Positions 8,421 through 16,504 of a stretch of DNA of 64,000 bases are shown here, piece by piece. Under the pieces are notes generated by a model. It had not been told where the DNA came from, made no database searches, and saw nothing but the letters and a program-made list of their open reading frames with translations. Position numbers and translations under genes: made by a program. The DNA is from Hyphomicrobiales bacterium (GTDB lineage: Bacteria; Pseudomonadota; Alphaproteobacteria; Rhizobiales; Rhizobiaceae), in assembly GCA_900465665.1 (NCBI GenBank), contig UBJO01000049.1:1-64000 (forward strand), in the 5' to 3' direction. How positions within the stretch are numbered: position 1 is the first letter of the stretch; the number at the start of each line of letters is the position of its first letter.

Positions 8421-9695
8421 TCAGGCCGCGGAGGCGGCCGTCAGTTGCATGTCGAGGTGCTTGCCGTTGTGGCCGACGATGTCGACCTCGACCAGCGCGC
8501 GGGGGCTTAAGCCCGGCGCTGCGACAAGCGTGAAGTTTTCCGTATGCGCCAGTCCGTTGTTTTCCACCAGCAGCCATTGCCGCGTGCCGACCATGCGATC
8601 GAGATGGGACTGATGCAACATATGTCCAGTGGCGCGCAACCGTGCGGCCCGCTCCTTAACGAGCGCCCGGTCGAGCTGCGGCATCCGTGCCGCCGGCGTT
8701 CCCGGTCGCGGGCTGTAGGGGAAGACGTGGAGATGCGCGATCCGCGCGTCTTCGGCGAGCCTCACGGCATTGCCGAACATCTCTTCCGTCTCGGTCGGGA
8801 AACCGGCGATCATATCGGCGCCGATCGAGATCTCCGGCCGCAGCCTTCTGACCTCGTTGACGAAATGAAGCGCATCGGCGTTGGAGTGGCGGCGCTTCAT
8901 CCGCTTCAGGATCATGTCGTCGCCATGCTGCAGCGACAGGTGCAGATGCGGCATGAAGCGCGCTTCGTCGGCGATGAGATCGAGGAGATGCCGGTCCGCC
9001 TCGATGCTGTCGATCGACGACAGACGGAGACGCCTTATATCCGGCACCTGCTTCAGAAGCGTCTTCGCCAGCAGCCCGAGCGTCGGCTCGCCTGGCAGGT
9101 CGGCGCCGTAGCTGGTGGCGTCGACGCCCGTCAGCACGATCTCGCGATAGCCGCTCTCGGTGAGCTTGCGCGCCTGATCGACCACCGATCCCATCGGCAC
9201 CGAGCGGGAATTGCCGCGGCCATAGGGGATGATGCAGAAGGTGCAGCGATGGTCGCAGCCGTTCTGCACCTGGATGAAGGCGCGCACGTGGCCGTCGATG
9301 TGCTTGACCATCTGCGGCGCGGTCGCCTTGACGCTCATGATGTCGTTGACGCGCAGCTTCTCTTCCGCCGAGACGCCGAAATCCGGCAGCGCGCGATAGT
9401 TGGCGCTCTTGAGCTTCTCTTCGTTGCCGAGCACCGCATCGACCTCGGCCATCTCGGCGAAGGTATGTTTCTCGGTCTGCGCGGCACAGCCGGTGACGAT
9501 GATACGGGCTTCAGGATTGTCGCGACGCGCGCGGCGGATCGCCTGGCGCGCCTGGCGCACGGCCTCGCCGGTCACGGCGCAAGTATTGACCAGAATGGCG
9601 TTGTTGAGGCCGGCCTTCTCGGCCTCGGCCCGCATCACTTCGGATTCGTAGGTATTCAGACGACAGCCGAAGGTGATGACCTCGACCCCACTCAC
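8421..9695 (-). CDS. mtaB: tRNA t6A37 methylthiotransferase MtaB
   Basis: A 424-residue radical-SAM methylthiotransferase that converts t6A37 to ms2t6A37 in ANN-decoding tRNAs. The N-terminal UPF0004 domain begins TFGCRLNTYES and supplies the first cluster cysteines (GCR, NTCAVT, GCAAQ). The central radical-SAM motif is CDHRCTFCIIPYGRG. A C-terminal TRAM-like region follows. The CRLN variant of the first motif points to MtaB rather than MiaB. It overlaps dapF by 4 nt. Confidence 0.93.
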   Translation of the reverse strand: MSGVEVITFGCRLNTYESEVMRAEAEKAGLNNAILVNTCAVTGEAVRQARQAIRRARRDNPEARIIVTGCAAQTEKHTFAEMAEVDAVLGNEEKLKSANYRALPDFGVSAEEKLRVNDIMSVKATAPQMVKHIDGHVRAFIQVQNGCDHRCTFCIIPYGRGNSRSVPMGSVVDQARKLTESGYREIVLTGVDATSYGADLPGEPTLGLLAKTLLKQVPDIRRLRLSSIDSIEADRHLLDLIADEARFMPHLHLSLQHGDDMILKRMKRRHSNADALHFVNEVRRLRPEISIGADMIAGFPTETEEMFGNAVRLAEDARIAHLHVFPYSPRPGTPAARMPQLDRALVKERAARLRATGHMLHQSHLDRMVGTRQWLLVENNGLAHTENFTLVAAPGLSPRALVEVDIVGHNGKHLDMQLTAASAA

Positions 9696-10603
9696 TTGGC
9701 TTCCGCCCCCGGAGCCTCGACCGCCTCATCGCGCTGCCATGCGCCGGTCACGGGATCGACGGTGCCCGACCATTCCCATTCGGCGGGACCGGTCATGACG
9801 ACATGGTCGTCCTCACGCCATTCGATGATGAGCGGCTGCCGGCTTGGCGCGGTTGCGACGTCGATCGTGACCTTGCGCCCGGTGCGGCCGGTGCGCGCCG
9901 CGGAAACGCCGGCGGCGCAGGCGGCCGAACCGCAGGCAAGCGTCAGGCCTGCGCCGCGCTCCCAGGTGCGGGTGCGCAGGCTCGCATCGGACGTCACCTG
10001 CGCCAGCGTGATATTGGCCTTCTCGGGAAACATCGGGTGATTTTCGAGCAGCGGCCCGAAGCGCTCCAGATCGAAGCTCATCGGATCCCTGTCGACCCAG
10101 AAGATCGCATGCGGATTGCCGATCGACATGGCCGAAGGCGAATGCAGCACCGGATTGTCGATCGGGCCGATCTGCAGCTCGATGCGACTGGTATCGAAGA
10201 ACTCTTCCGCCAACGGGATCTTGTCCCACTGGAACACCGGCCTGCCCATGTCGACCGAGATCGTTCCATCCTCGTGCTCGGCGGCATTCAGGATGCCGGC
10301 GACGGTCTGGAAGGTGAAGACCTTCTGGCCCGTCTCGGCCGAAAGCGCCTGCACCACGCAGCGCGTGCCGTTGCCGCAGGCCTGCGCCTTGGTGCCGTCG
10401 CAGTTCAGGATATCGATCCAGGCATCGGTGCCCTCGGCCTTCGGATCATGGATCGCCATGATCTGGTCGAACTGGGTCTCAGAGGCCGCATTGAGCGCGA
10501 TCGCGGCTTCGGGCGTCACCTTGTCCTTGCGCCCGCGCATGTCGACAACCAGGATCTTGTTGCCAAGCCCGTTCATCCTCGCGAATTCGACCGTTGCGCT
10601 CAT
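9692..10603 (-). CDS. dapF: diaminopimelate epimerase
   Basis: A 303-residue epimerase that interconverts LL- and meso-diaminopimelate for lysine and peptidoglycan synthesis. The two catalytic cysteines lie in ACGNGTRC and ACGSAACA, with FARMNGLGNK at the N terminus. The C terminus has an acidic/Ala-rich extension of about 10 residues that overlaps the mtaB start. First gene of the dapF-mtaB-ftsY operon. Confidence 0.95.
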   Translation of the reverse strand: MSATVEFARMNGLGNKILVVDMRGRKDKVTPEAAIALNAASETQFDQIMAIHDPKAEGTDAWIDILNCDGTKAQACGNGTRCVVQALSAETGQKVFTFQTVAGILNAAEHEDGTISVDMGRPVFQWDKIPLAEEFFDTSRIELQIGPIDNPVLHSPSAMSIGNPHAIFWVDRDPMSFDLERFGPLLENHPMFPEKANITLAQVTSDASLRTRTWERGAGLTLACGSAACAAGVSAARTGRTGRKVTIDVATAPSRQPLIIEWREDDHVVMTGPAEWEWSGTVDPVTGAWQRDEAVEAPGAEAK

Positions 10604-10895
10604 TGTCTCATGTCCATGTGTGTTTGGGCTGTATATGGCGGAAATGCGCGGGAATTACCAGTGGCGGCGTGCGCGGCGCATCCGCTGTCTCCGTCAGCGT
10701 GACGACGGGGAAAATTTCACGGCTCGACCAAGAAACATCCCGACATTATCAGCATGATAGCCGAATTCGGCGTGCGCCGTTATCCCCGCCCTCCGCAATC
10801 GCCACACACTGGTGACGTCATCGGACAGGGAGCCGGGTTCGCGAACCGGTCACGCCAAGGTTGGCATCCGGCGTTCGGTGATGGTTGTGAAGAGG

Positions 10896-10926
10896 TGTTT
10901 CCAAGGCCGTCAGGGCCAAGGAAACA
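10896..10926. other. long imperfect hairpin upstream of dapF
   Basis: TGTTTCCAAGGCC pairs with GGCCAAGGAAACA apart from an internal AA/AA mismatch, around a short loop. No T-tract follows. It could be part of an unannotated transcript. Confidence 0.35.
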
Positions 10927-11153
10927 TCCGGCAAGGAAAGGCCGAGAGACGCTCCTGTCGGCCCGGACGACCCGGAAACCTTGACGCAATCGGGCAGGTG
11001 GAAACGCCTGACACACATACCATCCACATACTGCCGCCTGCCCGCTCCCATTTTATGGGGTCCCGCCTGCTGCCGTCGCCGAGCTTTGCTCCGCGCGGGG
11101 CTTGGTGGTGTCGTGATGGTGCCAAGTGTCCACGCACGTCGAGCAAGTGGGAC

Positions 11154-11285
11154 CGTGCTTAGGTCCTCGGGACGAGCCCGAGGATGACGATGGAGAGAGT
11201 GAAGGTCGATCGTAACCTATTGAAACGAAGAGGCAAAATACATTCTCGACGTCATCCTCGGGCTTGTCCCGAGGATCTAACCACG
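11154..11285. repeat. RIME-like palindromic repeat pair (locus A)
   Basis: Two 36-bp arms (11154-11189 and 11250-11285) are inverted copies of each other with about three mismatches, separated by about 60 bp. Each arm is itself a hairpin around CCTCGGG...CCCGAGG. The layout resembles the rhizobial intergenic mosaic element described for Rhizobium, although family membership is from memory. Related copies lie at 16426-16493 and 27417-27607. Confidence 0.65.
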
Positions 11286-11328
11286 CCTCCCGGACTTCAA
11301 CGGCCATGGATGCGAAAAACACCCGGCA

Positions 11329-12336
11329 TCACCCCAACGGCACGTCGAACACCTCGCCCGCCCTCAGCGGCCGGAACCGCTCCCTTGCCACCCCATGCTC
11401 CCGCAACGCGACCTCCAGCGCCTTCACCGGCGCGTCCATCGCCTCGTCGGTCAGCTGAAACGTCGCGAAGTGGTGGCCAGCCGTGTAGGCGGCGTTGGCG
11501 AGTTGCATGCCGCGGACGGCTTCGTCGGGGTTCTGGTGCTGGCCCTTCATGAACCAGCGCGGCTCGTAGGCGCCGAAGGGCAGGATGGCGAGGCGGAAGG
11601 GGCCGTGTTTCTCACCAGCCGCGCGATAGTTGATGCCGTCGTGAAAGCCGGTGTCGCCGACGTGGTAGATCTTTCCCGATGGCGTCGAGATGACGAAGGA
11701 GGCCCAGAGCGCCATGCTGCGGTCACCAGTGCCGCGTGCCGACCAGTGGCGCGCCGGCTCGGCGTCGATGGTGATGCCGTCTGAGACGGTGATCCGGTCG
11801 CCCCAGTCCATGACGGAGATTTTGGCATCGGGCGCGGCGCGGCGGATGATGGTGTCGTTGCCGAGCGGGGTAACGAAGTGGGGCCCGTGGGTGGCCTGCA
11901 GCCTCTTCAGCGTCGCGACGTCGAGATGGTCGTAGTGATTGTGCGAGACCAGCACGAGATCGATCTTGGGCAGATCCTCGAAGCGGATGCCGGGGGCCGT
12001 CACACGCTTCAGGCCGGCGAAACTGAAGGGGCTGACGCGGTCCGACCAGACTGGGTCGGTCAGGATGTTGAGGCCTGCCACCTGCACCAGCATCGAGGCA
12101 TGGCCGACCATGGTGACCCTCAGGCCGTCACCTTCGACGCGGGCATCGGGTTTGGCCTGCGGGAAGGGGCTCGGCACCTGTTTCTGCCAGGTCTGTCGCT
12201 CGCCGTTAAACTGCCAGCGCAGCATGGCGCGGAAGCCGAGGGGCGCGATGCCGCCGGGGTTGAAGAAGCGGGTGCCGTCGAAATGATCGGTGACCGGGCC
12301 TTGGTAATACGGATTCTTGGGTTTGGCGTTTGCCAT
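11329..12336 (-). CDS. MBL-fold metal-dependent hydrolase (UlaG/NAPE-PLD-like)
   Basis: A 335-residue metallo-beta-lactamase-fold protein. The metal motif is SHNHYDHLD; downstream metal ligands lie in YHVGDTGFHDG and LPFGAYEPR. The arrangement matches the Lactamase_B_2 group related to NAPE-phospholipase D and UlaG. The ATG at 12336 begins the conserved part (MANAKPKNPYYQG). The ~70 in-frame upstream codons are low-complexity and unlikely to be translated. The substrate is unknown. It is divergent from ffh. Confidence 0.85.
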   Translation of the reverse strand: MANAKPKNPYYQGPVTDHFDGTRFFNPGGIAPLGFRAMLRWQFNGERQTWQKQVPSPFPQAKPDARVEGDGLRVTMVGHASMLVQVAGLNILTDPVWSDRVSPFSFAGLKRVTAPGIRFEDLPKIDLVLVSHNHYDHLDVATLKRLQATHGPHFVTPLGNDTIIRRAAPDAKISVMDWGDRITVSDGITIDAEPARHWSARGTGDRSMALWASFVISTPSGKIYHVGDTGFHDGINYRAAGEKHGPFRLAILPFGAYEPRWFMKGQHQNPDEAVRGMQLANAAYTAGHHFATFQLTDEAMDAPVKALEVALREHGVARERFRPLRAGEVFDVPLG

Positions 12337-12548
12337 GCGGTGGGAGCCTTGTCGCCGTGATCTGCTGTTCGGGCTTCTGCATTTGGGTTGCCGTGCCGGC
12401 TTTTGAAAGGCCGAAAACCGCTTATTTGCCCTGATTGCCTTGACTCTCCGGCCGTTTTCCTGTTTACCGCCGCTCAATCTGCGACGAGCTTCAAGACTCG
12501 AGCCACCGACCGGGACCCGCAAAGGTATAAATCGATCCCGGAGGTCCA

Positions 12549-12583
12549 CACCCGACAGCGCGATGCGCCCTCGGGTGCTTTTT
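12549..12583 (+). terminator. terminator-like hairpin in the ffh leader
   Basis: A 7-bp outer stem (CACCCGA with TCGGGTG) and an inner GCGC/GCGC stem are followed at once by CTTTTT. It lies 71 nt before the ffh ATG. An upstream stem (CCGGGA near 12510 with TCCCGG near 12535) precedes it. It may attenuate ffh or end a small leader RNA. Confidence 0.55.
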
Positions 12584-12653
12584 GGCTATGCGTCTTGTTT
12601 TCGTCAAGGAAAAGCACAAGGTTTCCCTATCCGGAAATCACAAGGAAGAGCCG

Positions 12654-14231
12654 ATGTTTGAGAACCTCCAGGACCGTCTTGGATCCATTCTGAATGGACT
12701 GACAGGCCGTGGCGCGCTTTCGGAAAGCGATGTTTCCGCAGCGCTGCGCGAGGTTCGCCGTGCGCTTCTGGAGGCCGACGTCGCGCTCGACGTGGTGCGC
12801 GCCTTTACCGACCGCGTCCGTGAAAAGGCCGTCGGCGCCGAGATCCTGAAGTCGATCAAGCCCGGCCAGATGGTCGTCAAGATCGTCCATGACGAGCTGA
12901 TCGAGATGCTCGGCGGCGAAGGCGTGGGCGTTGACCTGCATGCCGCTGCCCCGGTCGTCATCATGATGGTCGGTCTGCAGGGCTCGGGTAAGACGACGAC
13001 GTCTGCGAAGATCGCCAAGCGGCTCACCGACCGCGAGAAGAAGAAGGTCCTGATGGCGTCGCTCGATACGCGACGCCCGGCCGCCCAGGAGCAGCTGCGA
13101 CAGCTCGGCGTGCAGACCAATGTCGACACGCTGCCTGTTATTGCCGGCCAGTCGCCGACCGATATCGCCGCGCGCGCCGTGCAGGCAGCCAGGCTCGGCG
13201 GCCATGACGTCGTCATCCTCGACACCGCCGGCCGCACGCATATCGACGAGCCCTTGATGGTCGAAATGGCCGACATCAAGAAGAAGTCGAACCCGCATGA
13301 AATCCTGCTGGTCGCCGACAGCTTGACCGGTCAGGACGCCGTGAACCTGGCGCGCAACTTCGACGAACGCGTCGGCATCACCGGCCTCGTGCTCACCCGC
13401 ATGGACGGCGACGGCCGTGGCGGTGCAGCGCTTTCGATGCGTGCCGTCACCGGCAAGCCGATCAAGCTGATCGGTGTCGGCGAGCGCATGGGCGAACTCG
13501 AAGAGTTCCATCCCCGCCGTATCGCCGACCGCATTCTCGGCATGGGCGACATCGTTTCGCTGGTTGAGCGCGCCGCCGAAAACATCGACGCCGAAAAGGC
13601 GGCCGCCATGGCCGCCAAGATGGCCAAGGGCAAGTTCGATTTGAACGACCTCGCCGACCAGCTGCGCCAGATGCAGAAGATGGGCGGTATGGGCGGCATC
13701 ATGAGCATGATGCCCGGCATGGCTGGCATGAAGGACAAGATGGCCTCTGCCGGCCTCAACGACAGCCTGTTCGGCCGCCAGCTGGCGATCATCAGTTCGA
13801 TGACCAAGGCCGAGCGCGCCAACCCCGACATGCTCAAGCATTCGCGCAAGAAGCGCATCGCGGCCGGCTCCGGCACCGATGCCTCCGACATCAACAAGCT
13901 TCTGAAGATGCACCGCCAGATGGCGGACATGATGAAGATGATGGGCGGCAAGGGCAAAGGCGGCATGATGAAGCAGATGATGGGCGGCCTTGCCGGCAAG
14001 ATGGGCCTCGGTGGCCTTGGCGGCGGCATGGGCGGCATGCCCGATCTCTCCAACATCGATCCGAAGCAGCTCGAAGCCTTGCAGAAGCAGGCGGAAGCCG
14101 CTGGCCTCGGCAAGCCGGGCGGCGGCATGCCGGGCCTCGGTGGCGGTGGTTTGCCAGGTCTCGGTGGCGCGAAGCTGCCCGGCCTCGGCGGTGGTTTCCC
14201 GGGCCTTCCCGGCCTGCCAAAGAAGAAGTGA
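12654..14231 (+). CDS. ffh: signal recognition particle protein Ffh
   Basis: A 525-residue SRP54 GTPase that binds signal peptides on the ribosome and meets FtsY at the membrane. The order is an N domain; a G domain with GLQGSGKTTT, DTRRPAA, DTAGRTHID and TRMDGDGRGG; and a methionine-rich M domain from about residue 330. The protein ends in a long Met/Gly region followed by repeated PGLGG units and KKK. The ATG at 12654 follows AAGGAAG by 6 nt. The partner receptor gene ftsY lies 4 kb away. Confidence 0.96.
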   Translation: MFENLQDRLGSILNGLTGRGALSESDVSAALREVRRALLEADVALDVVRAFTDRVREKAVGAEILKSIKPGQMVVKIVHDELIEMLGGEGVGVDLHAAAPVVIMMVGLQGSGKTTTSAKIAKRLTDREKKKVLMASLDTRRPAAQEQLRQLGVQTNVDTLPVIAGQSPTDIAARAVQAARLGGHDVVILDTAGRTHIDEPLMVEMADIKKKSNPHEILLVADSLTGQDAVNLARNFDERVGITGLVLTRMDGDGRGGAALSMRAVTGKPIKLIGVGERMGELEEFHPRRIADRILGMGDIVSLVERAAENIDAEKAAAMAAKMAKGKFDLNDLADQLRQMQKMGGMGGIMSMMPGMAGMKDKMASAGLNDSLFGRQLAIISSMTKAERANPDMLKHSRKKRIAAGSGTDASDINKLLKMHRQMADMMKMMGGKGKGGMMKQMMGGLAGKMGLGGLGGGMGGMPDLSNIDPKQLEALQKQAEAAGLGKPGGGMPGLGGGGLPGLGGAKLPGLGGGFPGLPGLPKKK

Positions 14232-14247
14232 AGGGGTCGCCCAGACT

Positions 14248-14568
14248 ATGATTGATCCTGAAATCAAAGCCCAGCTTTTGAGCTATCGCCAGTCGATCGA
14301 CAATATCGACGCGGCGCTGGTGCATATCCTGGCCGAACGGTTCCGCTGCACCAAAGAGGTCGGCGTGCTCAAGGCCAAGTACAAGTTGCCGCCGGCAGAC
14401 CCGGCGCGCGAGGAATACCAGATCGCCCGTCTGAGGCAGCTTGCCGAAGACGCACATCTGGATCCGGATTTCGCCGAGAAGTTCCTGAACTTCGTCATCA
14501 AGGAAGTCATCCGGCATCATGAGCAGATCGCAGCGGATCACGCCGAAAACGGCGCTGCTGCAAAGTAA
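14248..14568 (+). CDS. chorismate mutase (AroQ-type)
   Basis: A 106-residue all-helical AroQ-fold protein. The catalytic-type Arg in YRQSIDNIDAALVHILAERF and Lys in EVGVLKAKYKLPP are in place, followed by REEYQIARLRQLAED. Such enzymes turn chorismate into prephenate for Phe/Tyr synthesis. It starts 16 nt after ffh and precedes rpsP. This placement between ffh and rpsP is a conserved rhizobial arrangement. Confidence 0.88.
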   Translation: MIDPEIKAQLLSYRQSIDNIDAALVHILAERFRCTKEVGVLKAKYKLPPADPAREEYQIARLRQLAEDAHLDPDFAEKFLNFVIKEVIRHHEQIAADHAENGAAAK

Positions 14569-14619
14569 CAAGGCCGCTTCAACAAAAAGCGGTTCAGACA
14601 CATCCAAGGAGTAAAGAAA

Positions 14620-14988
14620 ATGGCACTGAAAATTCGTCTCGCACGCGGTGGTTCCAAGAAGCGCCCGTACTACCACATCGTTCTCGCTGACGCCCGTTCG
14701 CCGCGCGACGGCCGCTTCCTCGAGAACCTCGGTTCCTGGAACCCGATGCTCGCCAAGGACAACGATGCCCGCGTCAAGCTCGACGCCGAGCGCATCAGCC
14801 ACTGGATCGCACAGGGCGCGCAGCCGACCGACCGCGTTCTGCGCTTCCTGAACGAAGCCGGCATTGCAAAGCGCGAAGCCAAGAACAACCCGGAAAAGGC
14901 AAAGCCCGGCAAGCGCGCTCAGGAGCGTGCAGCTGAAAAGGCTCAGAAGATCGCCGACGCTGCAGAAGCTGCTGCTTCCGCGGAATAA
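14620..14988 (+). CDS. rpsP: 30S ribosomal protein S16
   Basis: A 122-residue S16. It has the N-terminal LKIRLARGGSKKRPYYHIV and DARSPRDGRFLENLGSWNP signatures, plus a Lys/Ala/Glu-rich C-terminal extension of about 40 residues typical of alphaproteobacteria. An AAGGAG ribosome site precedes the ATG. A strong terminator-like hairpin follows, between this gene and rimM. Confidence 0.97.
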   Translation: MALKIRLARGGSKKRPYYHIVLADARSPRDGRFLENLGSWNPMLAKDNDARVKLDAERISHWIAQGAQPTDRVLRFLNEAGIAKREAKNNPEKAKPGKRAQERAAEKAQKIADAAEAAASAE

Positions 14989-15010
14989 TTCCGGGCTTCG
15001 GCCTTGATCG

Positions 15011-15047
15011 AACGGGCGGCATGGCGACATGCCGCCCGTTTTCGTTT
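15011..15047 (+). terminator. strong hairpin with T-tail between rpsP and rimM
   Basis: A perfect 13-bp stem (15011-15023 with 15028-15040) with a GCGA tetraloop and a TTTTCGTTT tail. It sits inside the rpsP-rimM-trmD gene set, so it probably lowers transcription of rimM-trmD relative to rpsP. Confidence 0.8.
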
Positions 15048-15107
15048 CCATTCCCGTTCACTTCGGCTATGACGAACCAAACCTCCGGCTTCGACATTAG
15101 GGACGCC

Positions 15108-15692
15108 ATGACAAAGCTAGAAAATCCGGTGCTGATGGCAACGATCGGTGGCGCGCAGGGGCTGCGCGGCGAAGTGCGCGCCAAGTCCTACAGCGCCGAT
15201 CCGACCGCGCTCGGCGATTACGGCCACCTGCACAGCATGGACGGCCGCACCTTCGAGGTGCTTGAAATCCGCGAGATGAAGAATGTCGTCGTCGTCCGTT
15301 TCCGGGGGATCAACGACCGCAATGCAGCCGAGGCGCTGAATGGTCTGGAGCTCTATATCGACCGCGACAACCTGCCCGACGACGAGCTCGAGGAAGACGA
15401 GTTCTTCTATGCCGATCTCGAGGGGCTCGAGGCCGTCGACGACCAGGGCGTCAGCTATGGCACCGTCACCGGCATCTTCGATTTCGGCGCCGGCGACCTG
15501 CTCGAGCTCAAGGGCCCCGGCAAGCGGCCGGTGTTGATTCCATTCTCCGAAGCCTCGGTCTTGGAGATCGACCTCGAAGCCGGCAAGATCACCATCGATC
15601 CGCTGGCCTCAGGTCTCGTCGACAGCGACGATGACGGTACGTCGTTTACGCCTGACAATTCCGGCGGCGACAAGCCGAAGAAAAAGAAGTGA
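15108..15692 (+). CDS. rimM: ribosome maturation factor RimM
   Basis: A 194-residue 16S-processing factor that binds S19 and the 30S head. The N-terminal domain starts VLMATIGGAQGLRGEV, and the PRC-barrel half contains EFFYADLEGLEA. A ~25-residue acidic then Lys-rich tail follows the barrel. The ATG at 15108 gives the usual rhizobial N terminus; an in-frame ATG at 15069 is possible. It overlaps trmD. Confidence 0.94.
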   Translation: MTKLENPVLMATIGGAQGLRGEVRAKSYSADPTALGDYGHLHSMDGRTFEVLEIREMKNVVVVRFRGINDRNAAEALNGLELYIDRDNLPDDELEEDEFFYADLEGLEAVDDQGVSYGTVTGIFDFGAGDLLELKGPGKRPVLIPFSEASVLEIDLEAGKITIDPLASGLVDSDDDGTSFTPDNSGGDKPKKKK

Positions 15693-16381
15693 GCGACAAG
15701 ATGGCCTTCCGGGCGACGGTCCTGACACTCTACCCGGAGATGTTTCCCGGCCATCTCGGCTATTCCCTTGCCGGCAAGGCGATGGAGCGTGGCCAGTGGG
15801 CGCTTGAGCCCGTGCAGATCCGCGACTTCGCCACCGACAAGCACCGCACCGTCGACGACACGCCGGCCGGCGGCGGCGCCGGCATGGTGCTGAAACCCGA
15901 CGTGCTCGCCCGCGCCATCGACACGGTCTCCGAAAACGACACCCGCCCGCGCCTCCTGATGAGCCCGCGCGGCAAGCCGCTGACGCAGAATCGCGTGCGC
16001 GAACTGGCAGCCGGCGACGGCGTCATCATCGTCTGCGGCCGCTTCGAGGGCGTGGACCAGCGGGTCATCGACGCGCGCCAGCTGGAAGAAGTGTCGATCG
16101 GCGACTACGTGCTCTCGGGCGGCGAGCCCGCGGCACTCACCGTCCTCGACGCCATCGTCCGCATCCTCCCCGGCGTCATGGGCAACGACCTCTCCGGTCT
16201 GCACGAAAGCTTCGAGGGCGGTATGCTCGAACACCCGCACTATACGCGTCCGCAGGAGTGGGAGGGCCGCGAGATCCCCGCGGTGCTGACATCGGGCAAT
16301 CACGGCGCGATCGAGAAGTGGCGGCGCGAGCAGGCGGTGACGCTGACCCGCGCGCGACGGCCGGATTTGCTGGACGAATAG
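15689..16381 (+). CDS. trmD: tRNA (guanine-N1-)-methyltransferase TrmD
   Basis: A 230-residue SPOUT methyltransferase that makes m1G37. The trefoil-knot signature is present as CGRFEGVDQRV, followed by IGDYVLSGGEPAAL and PHYTRP. Translation probably starts at the GTG at 15689, overlapping the rimM stop by 3 nt; an ATG at 15701 is the alternative. The ribosomal protein gene rplS, often next in bacteria, is not found downstream here. Confidence 0.95.
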   Translation: MSDKMAFRATVLTLYPEMFPGHLGYSLAGKAMERGQWALEPVQIRDFATDKHRTVDDTPAGGGAGMVLKPDVLARAIDTVSENDTRPRLLMSPRGKPLTQNRVRELAAGDGVIIVCGRFEGVDQRVIDARQLEEVSIGDYVLSGGEPAALTVLDAIVRILPGVMGNDLSGLHESFEGGMLEHPHYTRPQEWEGREIPAVLTSGNHGAIEKWRREQAVTLTRARRPDLLDE

Positions 16382-16425
16382 GCTTCCTGCCGCCGACGAA
16401 ATAGTCGAGCAGCAGCGACAACCCA

Positions 16426-16493
16426 GTGAAACGAAAAGGCTCACACCCTTCGATCTGAGCACGCCTCCAGGACTGCAACGGTCATGGACGCGC
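16426..16493. repeat. truncated RIME-like repeat (locus B)
   Basis: It matches the sequence around the second arm of locus A (TGAAACGAAAAGGC..., then GATCTGAGCACGCCTCC and the AACGGTCATGGACGCG tail), but the CCTCGGG palindrome itself is missing. It lies between the convergent trmD and lolA-like genes. Confidence 0.55.
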
Positions 16494-16504
16494 AGACGAC
16501 GTCA

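Larger units (their letters stand above)
10604..11328. other. 725-bp gene-free region between dapF and the MBL hydrolase
   Basis: No open reading frame here shows a recognisable protein or a convincing ribosome site. The proximal part should hold the dapF promoter. A 12-bp perfect palindrome sits at 10836-10847, a long imperfect hairpin at 10896-10926 and a palindromic repeat pair at 11154-11285. I searched by eye for SRP RNA, 6S, RNase P and cobalamin-riboswitch signatures and found none. Confidence 0.5.

Noticed and set aside
10604..11150. SRP (4.5S) RNA, 6S RNA, RNase P RNA or cobalamin riboswitch
   Set aside because: Conserved cores of these RNAs, such as the SRP GGTCAGGTCCGGAAGGAAGCA-type loop, were looked for and not seen.
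12627..14267. A 546-codon open frame antisense to ffh
   Set aside because: A GC-rich antisense shadow: His/Leu/Gly-rich translation, no domain, and full overlap with the well-supported ffh.
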